A stretch of DNA of 26,028 nt from Clostridiales bacterium UBA3259 (GCA_002362625.1 DEUP01000012.1:1-26028); one strand, 5' to 3'; shown: positions 7,314 to 15,737, numbered from the stretch's first letter. The notes: generated by a model from the sequence alone, not told the origin. Numbers and translations are program-made.

Positions 7314-8153
7314 TTACTTGCCGCCGGTGGAGGCGATGCCTTCCACAAACTGTTTTTGGAAAATGAGATACAGAATCACCATGGGCAGCATGGCAAGCAG
7401 TGAACCTGCCATCAGCACCGGGAAGTTGGTAGAGAACTGGCCCCGCAGGGTGGCAAGGCCGGAGGACAGGGTCATCATCTTCAAATCGGAGTTGACTACC
7501 AACGGCCACATCAGGTCGCTGTAGGCAAAGACGGCGGTGAAGATGGTCAGGGCCGCCACAGAGGTTCCGGTAAGGGGGAACATAACCTTGGTGAAGGTTT
7601 GCCACTGGTTGCAGCCGTCCAGGTAAGCGGCCTCGGCCACCTCCTTGGGAATGCCCAGATAGGTCTGACGGAGGAAGAAGACACCAAAGGCGCTGACGAT
7701 GCCCGGGAACACCAGGGCGAAGATGGTGTTTGCCATTCCCATTTTCGCCACCATCTGATACTGGGGAATAATGAAGATCTGGGAAGGCAGGGACATCTGC
7801 ACCAGCACGATTCCGAAGAGCAGCTTCTTGCCCCGGAACTCCAGCATGGCGAAGGCATAGCCGGCCATGGAGCTGAAGGCCACAGCGCAGATCACCCGGA
7901 ACAGGATCATCAGCGTGGTATTGAGGTAAAGCTTCAGGAAGGGCAGACTGGTCAGGGCTTCCTTAAAGTTGGCTGCCGTGAACTGCTTGGGCAGAATGGT
8001 GGGGGGAACAGCCATGCTTTCCGGCACGGTTTTGAAGCTGGTGAGGATCATCCACACAAAGGGGAAGATCATAATCACGGAACCGGCGATCAGGGCGGCG
8101 TAGGTGAAAGCGGTCATGCGCTTGCGGGAAGATTCAATGGTATGTTTTTTCAT
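7314..8153 (-). CDS. Carbohydrate ABC transporter permease (MsmG/MalG type)
   Basis: 279 residues with six membrane segments. The cytoplasmic EAA loop that docks on the ATPase is seen as EAAYLDGCNQWQTFTKVMFPL split over about residues 193-213. With the neighbouring permease it forms the membrane channel of a CUT1 sugar importer. ATG 8153 follows AAGGAGG, 12 bases after the preceding permease gene. No ATPase gene is in the cluster, so a shared MsmK-type ATPase encoded elsewhere is expected. Confidence 0.93.
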   Translation of the reverse strand: MKKHTIESSRKRMTAFTYAALIAGSVIMIFPFVWMILTSFKTVPESMAVPPTILPKQFTAANFKEALTSLPFLKLYLNTTLMILFRVICAVAFSSMAGYAFAMLEFRGKKLLFGIVLVQMSLPSQIFIIPQYQMVAKMGMANTIFALVFPGIVSAFGVFFLRQTYLGIPKEVAEAAYLDGCNQWQTFTKVMFPLTGTSVAALTIFTAVFAYSDLMWPLVVNSDLKMMTLSSGLATLRGQFSTNFPVLMAGSLLAMLPMVILYLIFQKQFVEGIASTGGK

Positions 8154-8165
8154 CTTGGCGCCTCC

Positions 8166-9053
8166 TTACACATCATAATTGACCCACTTCTTCTGGCCGA
8201 CGAACTGGATGACCGTGATCACTCCGATCAGCAGCACCGTCCAGATCACAATGGCGGAACCGTAGCCCCGCTCTCCGGCCACAAAGGAGGAACGGTAGAA
8301 TAGATACATGAGGCTTTGTACATTGGTGACGGCGGGATTGGTTTCCTCCACCATCATATAGATTAGGTCATATACCTTCACGGCGGACATGAGCCGCATG
8401 ATCATAACCACAAACAGGGTAGGAGACACCATGGGCAGGGTGATGGTGAAGAACTGCCGCACCTTTCCCGCTCCGTCAATGCTGTTCGCTTCGTAAAGGG
8501 TTCGGGGAATGGTCTGCAAACCGGCAAGCAGCAGCACCGCATCGTAGCCGATGTTGCTCCAGATGGCGACGATGGCACAGGAAAGCATGACGAATTTGGG
8601 ATCCGTGATCCAGCCGATGCTTGTTCCCAGAAGCTGATTGAGAATACCGTACTCACCGTTGAAGATCCAGCGCCACACCATGGTGACGGCGGCGGGGGCG
8701 CAAACCAGAGGCAGGAAGAAGATGGTGCGGAATCCGCCCTTGAATTTGATTTTGGCGTTTAGAAGCATTGCTACCAGAAGGGACAGAAACAGTCCAACAG
8801 GAACAGTGAGAATACAGAACAGGATGGTGTTCCAGGTAGCCTTCCAGAACTCCGCATTCTGGAACATACGGATGTAGTTATCCAAGCCGATAAACCGGTA
8901 CTGGCCAAAGCCCAGGTGCTCGCAGAAGCTGGTGTAAATGGTCTGGGCGAAGGGCCAGAGGTTCAGCACCACCAGGCCGATAATGGTGGGAGCCACCATG
9001 AGCCAGCCCCACTGCTCTTCCCGCCGGGCGGCGAGAGACCGTTTGATTTTCAT
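8166..9053 (-). CDS. Carbohydrate ABC transporter permease (MsmF/MalF type)
   Basis: 295 residues with six membrane segments. The first, after a charged N-terminus, is WGWLMVAPTIIGLVVLNLWP. The EAA loop reads YEANSIDGAGKVRQFFTITL. It is the second permease of the CUT1 sugar importer, pairing with the gene at 7314-8153. ATG 9053 follows GGGAGGAA, 18 bases after the binding-protein gene, so the three genes are one transcriptional unit. Confidence 0.93.
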   Translation of the reverse strand: MKIKRSLAARREEQWGWLMVAPTIIGLVVLNLWPFAQTIYTSFCEHLGFGQYRFIGLDNYIRMFQNAEFWKATWNTILFCILTVPVGLFLSLLVAMLLNAKIKFKGGFRTIFFLPLVCAPAAVTMVWRWIFNGEYGILNQLLGTSIGWITDPKFVMLSCAIVAIWSNIGYDAVLLLAGLQTIPRTLYEANSIDGAGKVRQFFTITLPMVSPTLFVVMIMRLMSAVKVYDLIYMMVEETNPAVTNVQSLMYLFYRSSFVAGERGYGSAIVIWTVLLIGVITVIQFVGQKKWVNYDV

Positions 9054-9071
9054 AAGATGTTCCTCCCCTCT

Positions 9072-10364
9072 TTATTCTTCCGTTACGGCGTAGCTGTCCG
9101 CAATCTGTTGCATGTAGGCAAGGGATGCGTCAATGTTCTCACCGTTATAGACCTTTACCATCTGATCGGAGACGGCGGACTTCCACTTGCGGCGGGTGGC
9201 GTTGTTGATGTACTGCACGCAGGTGTCAAACTGATCGTAGCATACCTGCACGTCCAGCATATAGGGGAACTTTTTAAATTCCGTGGTCCAGGTGTCTTCC
9301 AGGCCCAGGTATGCGGGAATCGCCGCACCGGACTGACCCTGAATCCGTTGGCCCTCCTCGCTGCCGAAGAATCGCAGCACATCCTTTACAACGTCCAGGT
9401 TCTTTCCCCTGGCGGCTGTGGCGTAGCACAGGCCGTTGGAAATGGAACCTGTTCCGTCACCGGAAGCGGGGTTCGGGCACTTGGGCAGAGGGGCGATGTC
9501 CCACTTACCTACCATGTTGGGGTAGTTTTTTAGCTCACTGAGCAGATTCCAGGAGCCTTCATAGAACATAGCACCGATCTCGGAGAAGAAGGCTGTGCCG
9601 GGAGAGGTTTCCGCAAAATAAGTCTGGGTGGGGCACCAGTCGTTCTTTTGAAGACCTACATAGTATTTGATGGCTTCCATGGTGGCGGGTTGGGTGTAGC
9701 CTGCCTGGAGGTTGGTTTCCGGGTCCAGAATGTAGCCGCCGTTCTGGTAGACAAAGTTCCAGTAGCCCAGCTGCTCGTCGTTATAGGCCATGTAGCCGTA
9801 CTTCCCGGTGGCATCGTAGATCTTCTGAGAGGCTTCTTCCATGTCGTCCCATGTCCATTCCGCATTGGGGTACGCTACCCCGGCGGCGTCGAACATCTCC
9901 CGGTTGTATACCAGAACGATGTTGTCCCGATCCTTGGGAACACCGTACATCCGTCCATCGCTGGCGGTGACATTGCCGATGGAGATATCGGAATAGTGGG
10001 CTTGATAGAAGCCGGGGTCGGTTTCATCGTAAAGGTCCGTCACGTCTGCCAGAATGCCAAAGTCAGCATAATACAGGATCTGGTCGGTGTGCATCCAGAA
10101 AATGTCCGGCATGGTGTTGCTCTCTCCAGCCGCTTCCAGCTTGGTCCAGTATTCTCCCCAGCTGGTGACCTGGACTTCGATTTCCACCTCCGGGTGCTGG
10201 GCGGTGTAGGCATCGCACATGGCCTGCATGCCGTCCCGCTGGGCCACGTCCCAAATCTGGAAGGTCAAATGGGTCTTGCCGTCGGACCTGCCGCAGCCGG
10301 TAAGGGTCAGCAGCAAGCCAATGACCAGGACGGCTGCAATGATACAGGATATCTTTTTTTTCAT
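9072..10364 (-). CDS. Sugar-binding lipoprotein of an ABC importer (MsmE type, SBP family 1)
   Basis: 430 residues. The N-terminus is a lipoprotein signal (MKKK, hydrophobic core, lipobox LTGC with C24), so the mature protein is anchored outside the membrane. The body shows the family-1 solute-binding layout (FQIWD, MPDIFWMHTD, YGVPKDRDN). It captures an oligosaccharide and delivers it to the two permeases encoded just downstream. With the alpha-galactosidase in the cluster, raffinose, stachyose or melibiose are likely ligands. The start is ATG 10364 behind AGGAGTG. A longer frame reaches 10550, but that extension runs through AT-rich leader and would bury the signal peptide. Confidence 0.92.
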   Translation of the reverse strand: MKKKISCIIAAVLVIGLLLTLTGCGRSDGKTHLTFQIWDVAQRDGMQAMCDAYTAQHPEVEIEVQVTSWGEYWTKLEAAGESNTMPDIFWMHTDQILYYADFGILADVTDLYDETDPGFYQAHYSDISIGNVTASDGRMYGVPKDRDNIVLVYNREMFDAAGVAYPNAEWTWDDMEEASQKIYDATGKYGYMAYNDEQLGYWNFVYQNGGYILDPETNLQAGYTQPATMEAIKYYVGLQKNDWCPTQTYFAETSPGTAFFSEIGAMFYEGSWNLLSELKNYPNMVGKWDIAPLPKCPNPASGDGTGSISNGLCYATAARGKNLDVVKDVLRFFGSEEGQRIQGQSGAAIPAYLGLEDTWTTEFKKFPYMLDVQVCYDQFDTCVQYINNATRRKWKSAVSDQMVKVYNGENIDASLAYMQQIADSYAVTEE

Positions 10365-10764
10365 AACGCCACTCCTATACTTGAATTTTTTGGTTCCGTG
10401 CGCTGGTTGGTAAGAAAACAATACCACTTTTGCGACCAAAATGTAAATAGGCGGTATTTTCCAAAATATACCTAAATATTGTATACAGAACATCTGACGT
10501 TGCTTCAGGCAACATCCTGCTATATTGCTAATTTTTTCATATACTTGCACAATTCTAATATAAATATTTTGTTTAAAACATAAAATAGGAACTTTTTCAA
10601 ATATTTTTTATGGAACGTTCTGAAGATTTTCTTGGGTTTATACCATTTTTTCTCCTGTGATAAAATATGATATGTACAAATGTGTTATTTCCCTCTTGCA
10701 AAAGGAAGGGAGGCTGTGCTATAGTTCAGATCGAAAACCGTATTTTATAAAGGGGAATCTGCTT
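10365..10764. promoter_or_regulatory. Divergent AT-rich regulatory region between the ABC operon and the GH13 gene
   Basis: 400 bases, much richer in A and T than the genes around it, with no gene of its own. On the plus strand an extended -10 (TGA then TAAAAT, 10661-10666) lacks a clear -35. On the minus strand a weak -10 (TATTGT, 10423-10418) lies about 55 bases before the lipoprotein ATG, also with a poor -35. Weak -35 boxes are what an AraC activator would need. A GTTGC-TTCAG-GCAAC inverted repeat (10499-10513) could be an operator. I saw no catabolite-control (cre) consensus. Confidence 0.5.
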
Positions 10765-12585
10765 ATGAATGCAACATGGTTTGACCGCAGGCTTGAAAGG
10801 CATTTTAAGGAATTGAAGGAACTGTACCAAACGCTGTACCGGGAAGGAATGGGCTTTGAAAGCTACCTGGAAATGCTCCGCCGGTGCTGGAGCCAGCGGA
10901 AGGATGCTCTTCGGGAGCTGGACGCAAGACGGGAGGCCGATGGGAACTGGTTCCGCCGCCGGGATATGCTGGGCATGATGCTCTATGTGGATGCCTTCGC
11001 CGGAAACCTCAAAGGGGTGCGGGAGAGGCTTGATTACATTACAGAGTGTGGGGTCAATTATCTGCACCTGATGCCCCTGCTGGCTTCTCCCAGAGGCCGC
11101 AGCGACGGGGGCTATGCCGTCAGCGACTTCCGCAAGGTTCAGCCGGAGCTGGGGACCATAGAGGATCTGGAAGCCCTGGCGAACCGCTGCCGGGAAGAAG
11201 GCATCTGCCTGTGCATGGACTTTGTTATGAACCACACCAGCGAGGATCATGAATGGGCAAAGCAAGCCAGAGCCGGAGAGCCGGAATACCGGAGCCGGTA
11301 CTTCTTCTATGACAGCTGGGAAACGCCTCTGGAATATGAAAAGACGGTTCCCCAGGTGTTTCCCACCACCGCACCGGGGAGCTTTACACAGCTGGAGGAC
11401 GGTCAGATCGTCATGACCACCTTCTATCCCTACCAGTGGGACTTAAACTACGCAAATCCCCAGGTGTTTCAGGACATGACGGAAAACCTCATGTATCTGG
11501 CGAACCGGGGCATTGACGTGATTCGGCTGGATGCAGTCCCCTACATCTGGAAGGAACTGGGAACCAACTGCCGGAACCTGCCCCAGGTACACACCCTGGT
11601 GCGGATGCTGCGGATTGCCTGTGAAATCGTCTGCCCCGGTGTCCTGCTGCTGGGGGAGGTGGTCATGGAGCCGGCCAAGGTGGCCCCTTATTTTGGAACA
11701 CCGGAAAAGCCGGAGTGCCATATGCTCTATAACGTAACCACCATGGCCACCACCTGGCACACCCTTGCGGTGGGAGACACTTCCCTGCTGAAGCGGCAGA
11801 TGGAGGCGGTATGCGCCCTGCCAAAGGAATTTCTGTTCTTAAACTACCTTCGCTGTCACGATGACATTGGCTGGGGCTTGGACTATCCCTGGCTGCGGGA
11901 GCAATTCGGAATGGATGAAACCGCCCACAAAAAGTATCTCAACGACTATTTCACCGGCAAGTGGCCTGGCAGCCCCTCCCGTGGAGAGCTATATAATGAC
12001 GATCCCCGTCTGGGAGATGCCCGTCTCTGCGGCACCACGGCTTCCCTGTGTGGATTGGAGACGTCAGAGGGCGACCAGTTGGAGCGTGCCATTTCCCGTG
12101 ACCTGACCCTTCACGCCTGGATGCTGTCCCAGAGCGGGATTCCGGTGATCTACAGCGGAGACGAAATCGGCCAGCTAAACGATTACAGCTACCACCATAA
12201 CCCAGAGAAGCGGGCGGACAGCCGGTATCTCCACCGGGGAAAATTCCAGTGGGAGGCCGCCCAGAAGCGAAACGATTCCCAAAGCCCCCAGGGTAAGCTG
12301 TTCCTGGGTCTGCGGCGGTTGGAGGAGATCCGTGCCGGGGAGCCCTGCTTTGGCCCGGAGGCGGATGTGTGGACAGAGGACAGCGGCGACAGCCGGGTGC
12401 TGAAGCTGTGCCGCCGGGTTGGAGAGCAGGAACTGATCTGCCTGTTTAATTTTAGCCCGGCCTTTGTTTCGGTGAACGCTGGCAGAGCGGGAAGCTATAC
12501 AGAGCTGATGTACGGCACCAAATATGAGGATATGCGAAATGTGCAGCTTTGGCCCAACGGGTTTGCCTGGCTGCTGAGGGACTAA
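10765..12585 (+). CDS. GH13 subfamily 4 amylosucrase-like enzyme
   Basis: 606 residues. The sequence follows amylosucrases throughout: LHLMPLLASP, DGGYAVSDF, DFVMNHTSEDHEWA, QWDLNYANP. The catalytic triad is the nucleophile D256 (VIRLDAVPY), the acid/base E298 (LLLGEVVMEP) and the third Asp D366 (RCHDDIGW). Enzymes of this subfamily act on sucrose, either building glucan and releasing fructose or mainly hydrolysing it; sequence alone does not separate these. There is no signal peptide. ATG 10765 follows AAAGGGGA; a GTG at 10657 would add 36 residues that overlap the -10 element. Beside an alpha-galactosidase it fits use of the sucrose left after raffinose loses galactose. Confidence 0.88.
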   Translation: MNATWFDRRLERHFKELKELYQTLYREGMGFESYLEMLRRCWSQRKDALRELDARREADGNWFRRRDMLGMMLYVDAFAGNLKGVRERLDYITECGVNYLHLMPLLASPRGRSDGGYAVSDFRKVQPELGTIEDLEALANRCREEGICLCMDFVMNHTSEDHEWAKQARAGEPEYRSRYFFYDSWETPLEYEKTVPQVFPTTAPGSFTQLEDGQIVMTTFYPYQWDLNYANPQVFQDMTENLMYLANRGIDVIRLDAVPYIWKELGTNCRNLPQVHTLVRMLRIACEIVCPGVLLLGEVVMEPAKVAPYFGTPEKPECHMLYNVTTMATTWHTLAVGDTSLLKRQMEAVCALPKEFLFLNYLRCHDDIGWGLDYPWLREQFGMDETAHKKYLNDYFTGKWPGSPSRGELYNDDPRLGDARLCGTTASLCGLETSEGDQLERAISRDLTLHAWMLSQSGIPVIYSGDEIGQLNDYSYHHNPEKRADSRYLHRGKFQWEAAQKRNDSQSPQGKLFLGLRRLEEIRAGEPCFGPEADVWTEDSGDSRVLKLCRRVGEQELICLFNFSPAFVSVNAGRAGSYTELMYGTKYEDMRNVQLWPNGFAWLLRD

Positions 12586-12590
12586 AGAAG

Positions 12591-12625
12591 GAGCGGTGAC
12601 TATGCTTGTCTGCTGGTCACCGCTC
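12591..12625 (+). terminator. Intrinsic terminator after the GH13 gene
   Basis: GAGCGGTGAC (12591-12600) pairs perfectly with GTCACCGCTC (12616-12625), followed by TGTTTTGATTTG. The stem also contains the TGA stop of the convergent araC-type gene, so it may serve both strands. Confidence 0.8.
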
Positions 12626-13465
12626 TGTTTTGATTTGATTCTGGGAACGCCATTCCCGTGGAGATAGCCCATAGCGTTTATGAAACGCCCGGGTGAAGTG
12701 GAGCTGGTTGGGATAGCCGCACCGGGCCGCAATGACGCCGATGGGGCTATCTGTCCCCTTGAGCTGATCGGCGGCCTTGGACAGCCGGAGACGAATCAAA
12801 AACTCCTGTGGAGGACAGCCCATGACATCCCGAAAGAGCTTGCTGAAATAGCTTCGGTTCAGTCCGCACACCTTGGCGATCTCCTCCACAGTAAGATCCC
12901 GCATATAGTTTTGCTCCATGAAATTGACAGCTTCCTGGATATAGTAATCCCGAAGCTGCCCGCCGCTGAGTTCCTTGCGGCTGGCGGAGGATTGCATCAG
13001 ACCGTCCAGAAACAGGCACAAATGCCCCACCAGATGCAGCGGCGACTGGTCGGAATGCTAGAGCATGGTCTGCCCTAGCTGCTGCCCTTGTTCCGGTGTA
13101 ACCGGGCGGTATATGGGCTGGTCTAAACTCAGCCCGGACTGCTCGATATACTCAGCCACCCTCAGCCCGTCAAATTCCAGCCAGACGTATTTCCAGGGAA
13201 GGTCCTCCCGGGCGGAATAGGTGGTGATCTGGTTGGGGAAGATCAGAAAGCCCTGGCCGGGGCTAAGCTGGTATTTTCTGGTGACTCCGTCTTTGTCCGT
13301 GGCATCCAGCTGCCCGTAGCCGGAAAGGACATAGTGGAAGAGAAAATGATTGCGCACGAAGGGACCGAAGGAATGCAGCGGGGCGCACTGCTCCCAGCCG
13401 TATTGAAACAGCCGAAAATCCAGGAAATTCACATTGGGGAAAATGGAGAAGGAAAACTCAGGCAT
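12617..13465 (-). pseudogene. AraC-family regulator interrupted by an in-frame amber codon
   Basis: The frame would encode about 282 residues. An N-terminal cupin-type sensor domain (about 1-135; HYVLSGYGQL, LSPGQGFLIFPNQ) is followed by a C-terminal double helix-turn-helix (TVEEIAKVCGLNRSYFSKLF and the second helix around ARCGYPNQLHFTRAFHKRYG). A single TAG at 13060-13058 splits it in the same frame, with family-like sequence on both sides and no frameshift. A CAG-to-TAG change is the simplest cause. Start ATG 13465 follows AAAGGATG. The location makes it the likely activator of the sugar genes. A GTG at 13030 could restart translation and yield the DNA-binding part alone. It may be a pseudogene, a recent mutation or a sequencing error. 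Confidence 0.8.
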
Positions 13466-13699
13466 GGAAACACATCCTTTCAGGTTGCGAATAGGGTTCA
13501 TCCTTCCGTTTGGTATCTGCAAACCCGTTGTTTTGGGCGAATCTCTATGTGACACTTTCTTAGGGGGTGCCTTTATGCTGTAAATTCCAATTCTATTTTA
13601 AGTGTTTTTTTAGCGGAAGTCAATGAAGTTTGAGAGTATTTTTAATGCTATGCGTGTTTTTCGCCTTTTCTGCCATGTACGCTAATGAGGTTGATTTCT

Positions 13700-13924
13700 A
13701 TGAACGGTAAGAGAGTTGCGGAAAAGCCGAAGTCCAAGATGAAGACCCGCACGAAGTTCGTGATCGTGTCCATCTTCAACCTGACATGGTACACCGTGGC
13801 GGTACTGATTGCGAATTTCCACGATCATGTAGTGCAGACGGAGTTGACCGTGGCGTGGTTTGCGGCATGGACTATCGAGCTGGCCTTGCTTGCCGGTATC
13901 AAGGTTAAGAGTAGAGGTGAGTAA
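13700..13924 (+). CDS. Small two-helix membrane protein, phage-like
   Basis: 74 residues. A basic N-terminus (KRVAEKPKSKMKTRTK) precedes two membrane helices (about 22-40 and 51-68). ATG 13700 is preceded by GAGG. Similar short hydrophobic proteins occur in Firmicute prophages and conjugative elements near holin or tail genes; that link is by general appearance, not by a named family. It is directly followed by a second small gene, and the pair sits just beyond the 3' end of tmRNA, a frequent integration site, so it may be a remnant of an inserted element. Confidence 0.6.
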   Translation: MNGKRVAEKPKSKMKTRTKFVIVSIFNLTWYTVAVLIANFHDHVVQTELTVAWFAAWTIELALLAGIKVKSRGE

Positions 13925-14131
13925 ATGCAAGTGCTGAAAAACCTGACTCTGGACAAGCTCATTAACCTCTATGAAGGTATCGTTGTCCATGACCGGCAGC
14001 AACTCGTGATTTGGGACTCTCACAGGGGAACTCCCATTCATGAGATCAAGAAACAAACGCTGGCTCAGAACAAGATGATACTCGGCGCTTTGAAGTGTGC
14101 CAAGGCCAACGGCTTCTCCGGCGAAGCGTAA
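13925..14131 (+). CDS. Small protein of unknown function, phage-like context
   Basis: 68 residues, mixed charge, no membrane segment, probably helical at both ends. ATG 13925 directly abuts the stop of the preceding gene, with GAGGTGAG as ribosome binding site, so the two are co-translated. I do not recognise the family. The compact pair, with its own downstream hairpin and position at the tmRNA 3' end, suggests cargo or leftover of a mobile element. Confidence 0.55.
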   Translation: MQVLKNLTLDKLINLYEGIVVHDRQQLVIWDSHRGTPIHEIKKQTLAQNKMILGALKCAKANGFSGEA

Positions 14132-14136
14132 ATGAA

Positions 14137-14170
14137 AAGACACCCTCTACCTCATGGTAAAGGGTGTCTT
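14137..14170. terminator. Hairpin between the phage-like pair and tmRNA, probably bidirectional
   Basis: AAGACACCCT (14137-14146) pairs perfectly with AGGGTGTCTT (14161-14170). The plus strand continues ATTGTTTGG and the minus strand TTTCATTTA, so it could stop both the small-gene transcript and readthrough from tmRNA. Confidence 0.75.
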
Positions 14171-14225
14171 ATTGTTTGGACGAAGATCGTACCCCACACA
14201 ATGTAGGGTTCGGATATGCGTCCAA

Positions 14226-14573
14226 TGGTGGAGCCGGGGGGAATCGAACCCCCGTCCGAAGGCAACTTGGAAGGAACTTCTCCGGGCGCAGTTTGTTATT
14301 TACATTCCCTCAACCCGCCGGAAACAAACACCCTGCGGGAATCAGTAGCTTCATAATGCATGGTGCGCGCAAAGCTTTGCGCACGCACGGTCTCCACTCA
14401 AATCACACCCGAGCCCGGCTCGTGGACCTTCCGGGGCGGATGGGCGCCTAATTAGGCAGCCAGGGCAACAGTCTTGTTGTCAGTTAAATTTAAAAAATAC
14501 CCGTTTTATCGTGGCCAGGCGCCACGGCCCGCTATTCCAGCCTCACTACCCCCGTCGAAACCAGTACGGCCCC
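14226..14573 (-). ncRNA. ssrA: tmRNA (transfer-messenger RNA)
   Basis: 348 bases. It rescues ribosomes stalled on broken mRNAs by trans-translation. The tRNA-like ends pair (GGGGCCG with CGGCTCC) and CCA is encoded at 14228-14226. The 5' part has the typical GTACTGGTTTCGACGGGGG, and the 3' part has the T arm GGACGGGGGTTCGATTCCCCC. The internal message ends at TAA (14454-14452) and encodes a tag ending in DNKTVALAA; the resume codon cannot be fixed by eye. Its protein partner SmpB is encoded about 600 bases upstream on the same strand. Confidence 0.95.
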
Positions 14574-14612
14574 GTATTTGAGGTAAGAAGTAAACGTGAA
14601 GAGTGAATAGGT

Positions 14613-14653
14613 GTCTAAAAAGGGCGGGGTGGGAGAGCATCCCGCCCTTTTTT
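14613..14653 (-). terminator. Terminator after the peptidyl-prolyl isomerase gene
   Basis: The stem AAAAAGGGCGGG / CCCGCCCTTTTT (14617-14628 with 14641-14652) has a 12-base loop and begins 3 bases beyond the gene's stop. On the minus strand it ends in CCCTTTTTAGA. It separates the smpB operon from tmRNA, which then needs its own promoter. A weak TAGACA/17/TTTACT lies upstream but is placed rather far from the tmRNA 5' end. Confidence 0.75.
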
Positions 14654-14655
14654 GT

Positions 14656-15192
14656 TTAGAATCTGCCGTAGGGATCGGGGAGCTTCCTGGGTTCGGGATA
14701 GGTCTCGCCCTTCGTGTCTACGGTGATGGAGGCAATCTTCTGCTCGGTGACGGGACGGTCAGCCATACCGGTTTTGGTGGCGGCAATGGCGTCTACCACG
14801 TCCATGCCGGAGGTGACCTTGCCAAAGGTGGCGTACTGGCCGTCCAGGTGCTTGGCGTCCTGATGCATGATGAAGAACTGAGAACCGGCGGAGTTGGGGG
14901 ACTGGCTTCTTGCCATGCTGAGAACGCCACGCTTGTGCTTTAAGTCGTTCTTGAAGCCGTTGAAGAAAAACTCGCCCTTGATGCAGTAGCCGGGGCCGCC
15001 CATGCCGGTGCCTTCCGGGCAGCCGCCCTGGATCATGAAGCCGGGAATGACCCGGTGGAAGATCAGGCCGTCATAGAAGTTATGTTTGCACAGGTCGATG
15101 AAGTTGTAAACGCTCTGGGGCGCCTTGTCGGGGTACAGCTCACCCTCGATAACGCCGCCGTTTTCCATAGTGATCTTAAATGTAGGGTTCAT
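14656..15192 (-). CDS. Cyclophilin-type peptidyl-prolyl cis-trans isomerase
   Basis: 178 residues, a minimal single-domain cyclophilin without signal peptide, so cytoplasmic. Family motifs are clear: FHRVIPGFMIQGG with the catalytic Arg, GFKNDLKHKRGVLSMAR, SAGSQFFI and FGKVTSGMDVV. It speeds proline isomerisation during folding. ATG 15192 overlaps the smpB stop by 4 bases (ATGA), with AAGGAG inside the end of smpB, so the two genes are coupled. Confidence 0.95.
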   Translation of the reverse strand: MNPTFKITMENGGVIEGELYPDKAPQSVYNFIDLCKHNFYDGLIFHRVIPGFMIQGGCPEGTGMGGPGYCIKGEFFFNGFKNDLKHKRGVLSMARSQSPNSAGSQFFIMHQDAKHLDGQYATFGKVTSGMDVVDAIAATKTGMADRPVTEQKIASITVDTKGETYPEPRKLPDPYGRF

Positions 15193-15662
15193 CGGAATCT
15201 CTCCTTCATGGCCCGGTCGATCTGACGCTTGGCGTCCCGTTCGGCCGCGGCTTGTCGTTTGTCATATAGCTTTTTGCCTTTGCACAGACCCACGTTGACC
15301 TTGACCCGGCTGCCCTTAAAGTAGACAGACAGGGGAATCAGGGAATAGCCGTCCTGCTTGACCTTGCCGTAGAGCCGCATGATCTCCCGTCTGTGCATCA
15401 GCAGACGGCGGACACGGCGGGGATCGGGATTATACCGGTTTCCGTGGTCGTAAGGGGAGATGTGCATCTGGTTCAAGAGAAGCTCGCCGTCCTTGATGCC
15501 GCACCAGGCGTCCTTCAGATTCAGGGTGCCTGCCCGGATGGACTTGACCTCCGTGCCGGTCAGCTCAATGCCTGCCTCGAATTCCTCTTCCACAAAATAT
15601 TCGTGATAGGCTTCCCGGTTTCGGGCCATGACTTTGATACCTGCTTTTTCCAGACTGCTCAC
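15189..15662 (-). CDS. smpB: SsrA-binding protein SmpB
   Basis: 157 residues from GTG 15662. SmpB binds the tRNA-like end of tmRNA and places it in the stalled ribosome. The fold's landmarks are present: EAGIELTGTEVKSIRAG, LLLNQMHISPY, HRREIMRLYGK, SLIPLSVYFK and the basic C-terminal tail (KRQAAAERDAKRQIDRAMK). The start is uncertain. GTG 15662 overlaps the AGGGAGG element itself. ATG 15629 is spaced better but begins at the conserved ARNREAYH. A CTG at 15653 would be spaced best for AGGGAGG and gives the usual N-terminal length. It has its own promoter (15688-15716). Confidence 0.95.
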   Translation of the reverse strand: MSSLEKAGIKVMARNREAYHEYFVEEEFEAGIELTGTEVKSIRAGTLNLKDAWCGIKDGELLLNQMHISPYDHGNRYNPDPRRVRRLLMHRREIMRLYGKVKQDGYSLIPLSVYFKGSRVKVNVGLCKGKKLYDKRQAAAERDAKRQIDRAMKERFR

Positions 15663-15687
15663 CTCCCTAAACTGGGCTATGCCAAAT

Positions 15688-15716
15688 ACTATAGATAATT
15701 ATACCATCCTTGTCAA
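15688..15716 (-). promoter_or_regulatory. Promoter of smpB and the isomerase gene
   Basis: Minus strand TTGACA (15716-15711), a 17-base spacer and TATAGT (15693-15688). A TATAAT inside the spacer is too close to this -35 to be used with it. The predicted start is near 15681. Confidence 0.8.
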
Positions 15717-15737
15717 GAGGTTAAAACCCGCAAGGAG

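Noticed and set aside
14154..14451. Two overlapping short frames with GNRTPV-like sequence
   Set aside because: They are translations of the strand opposite tmRNA, another common false call.
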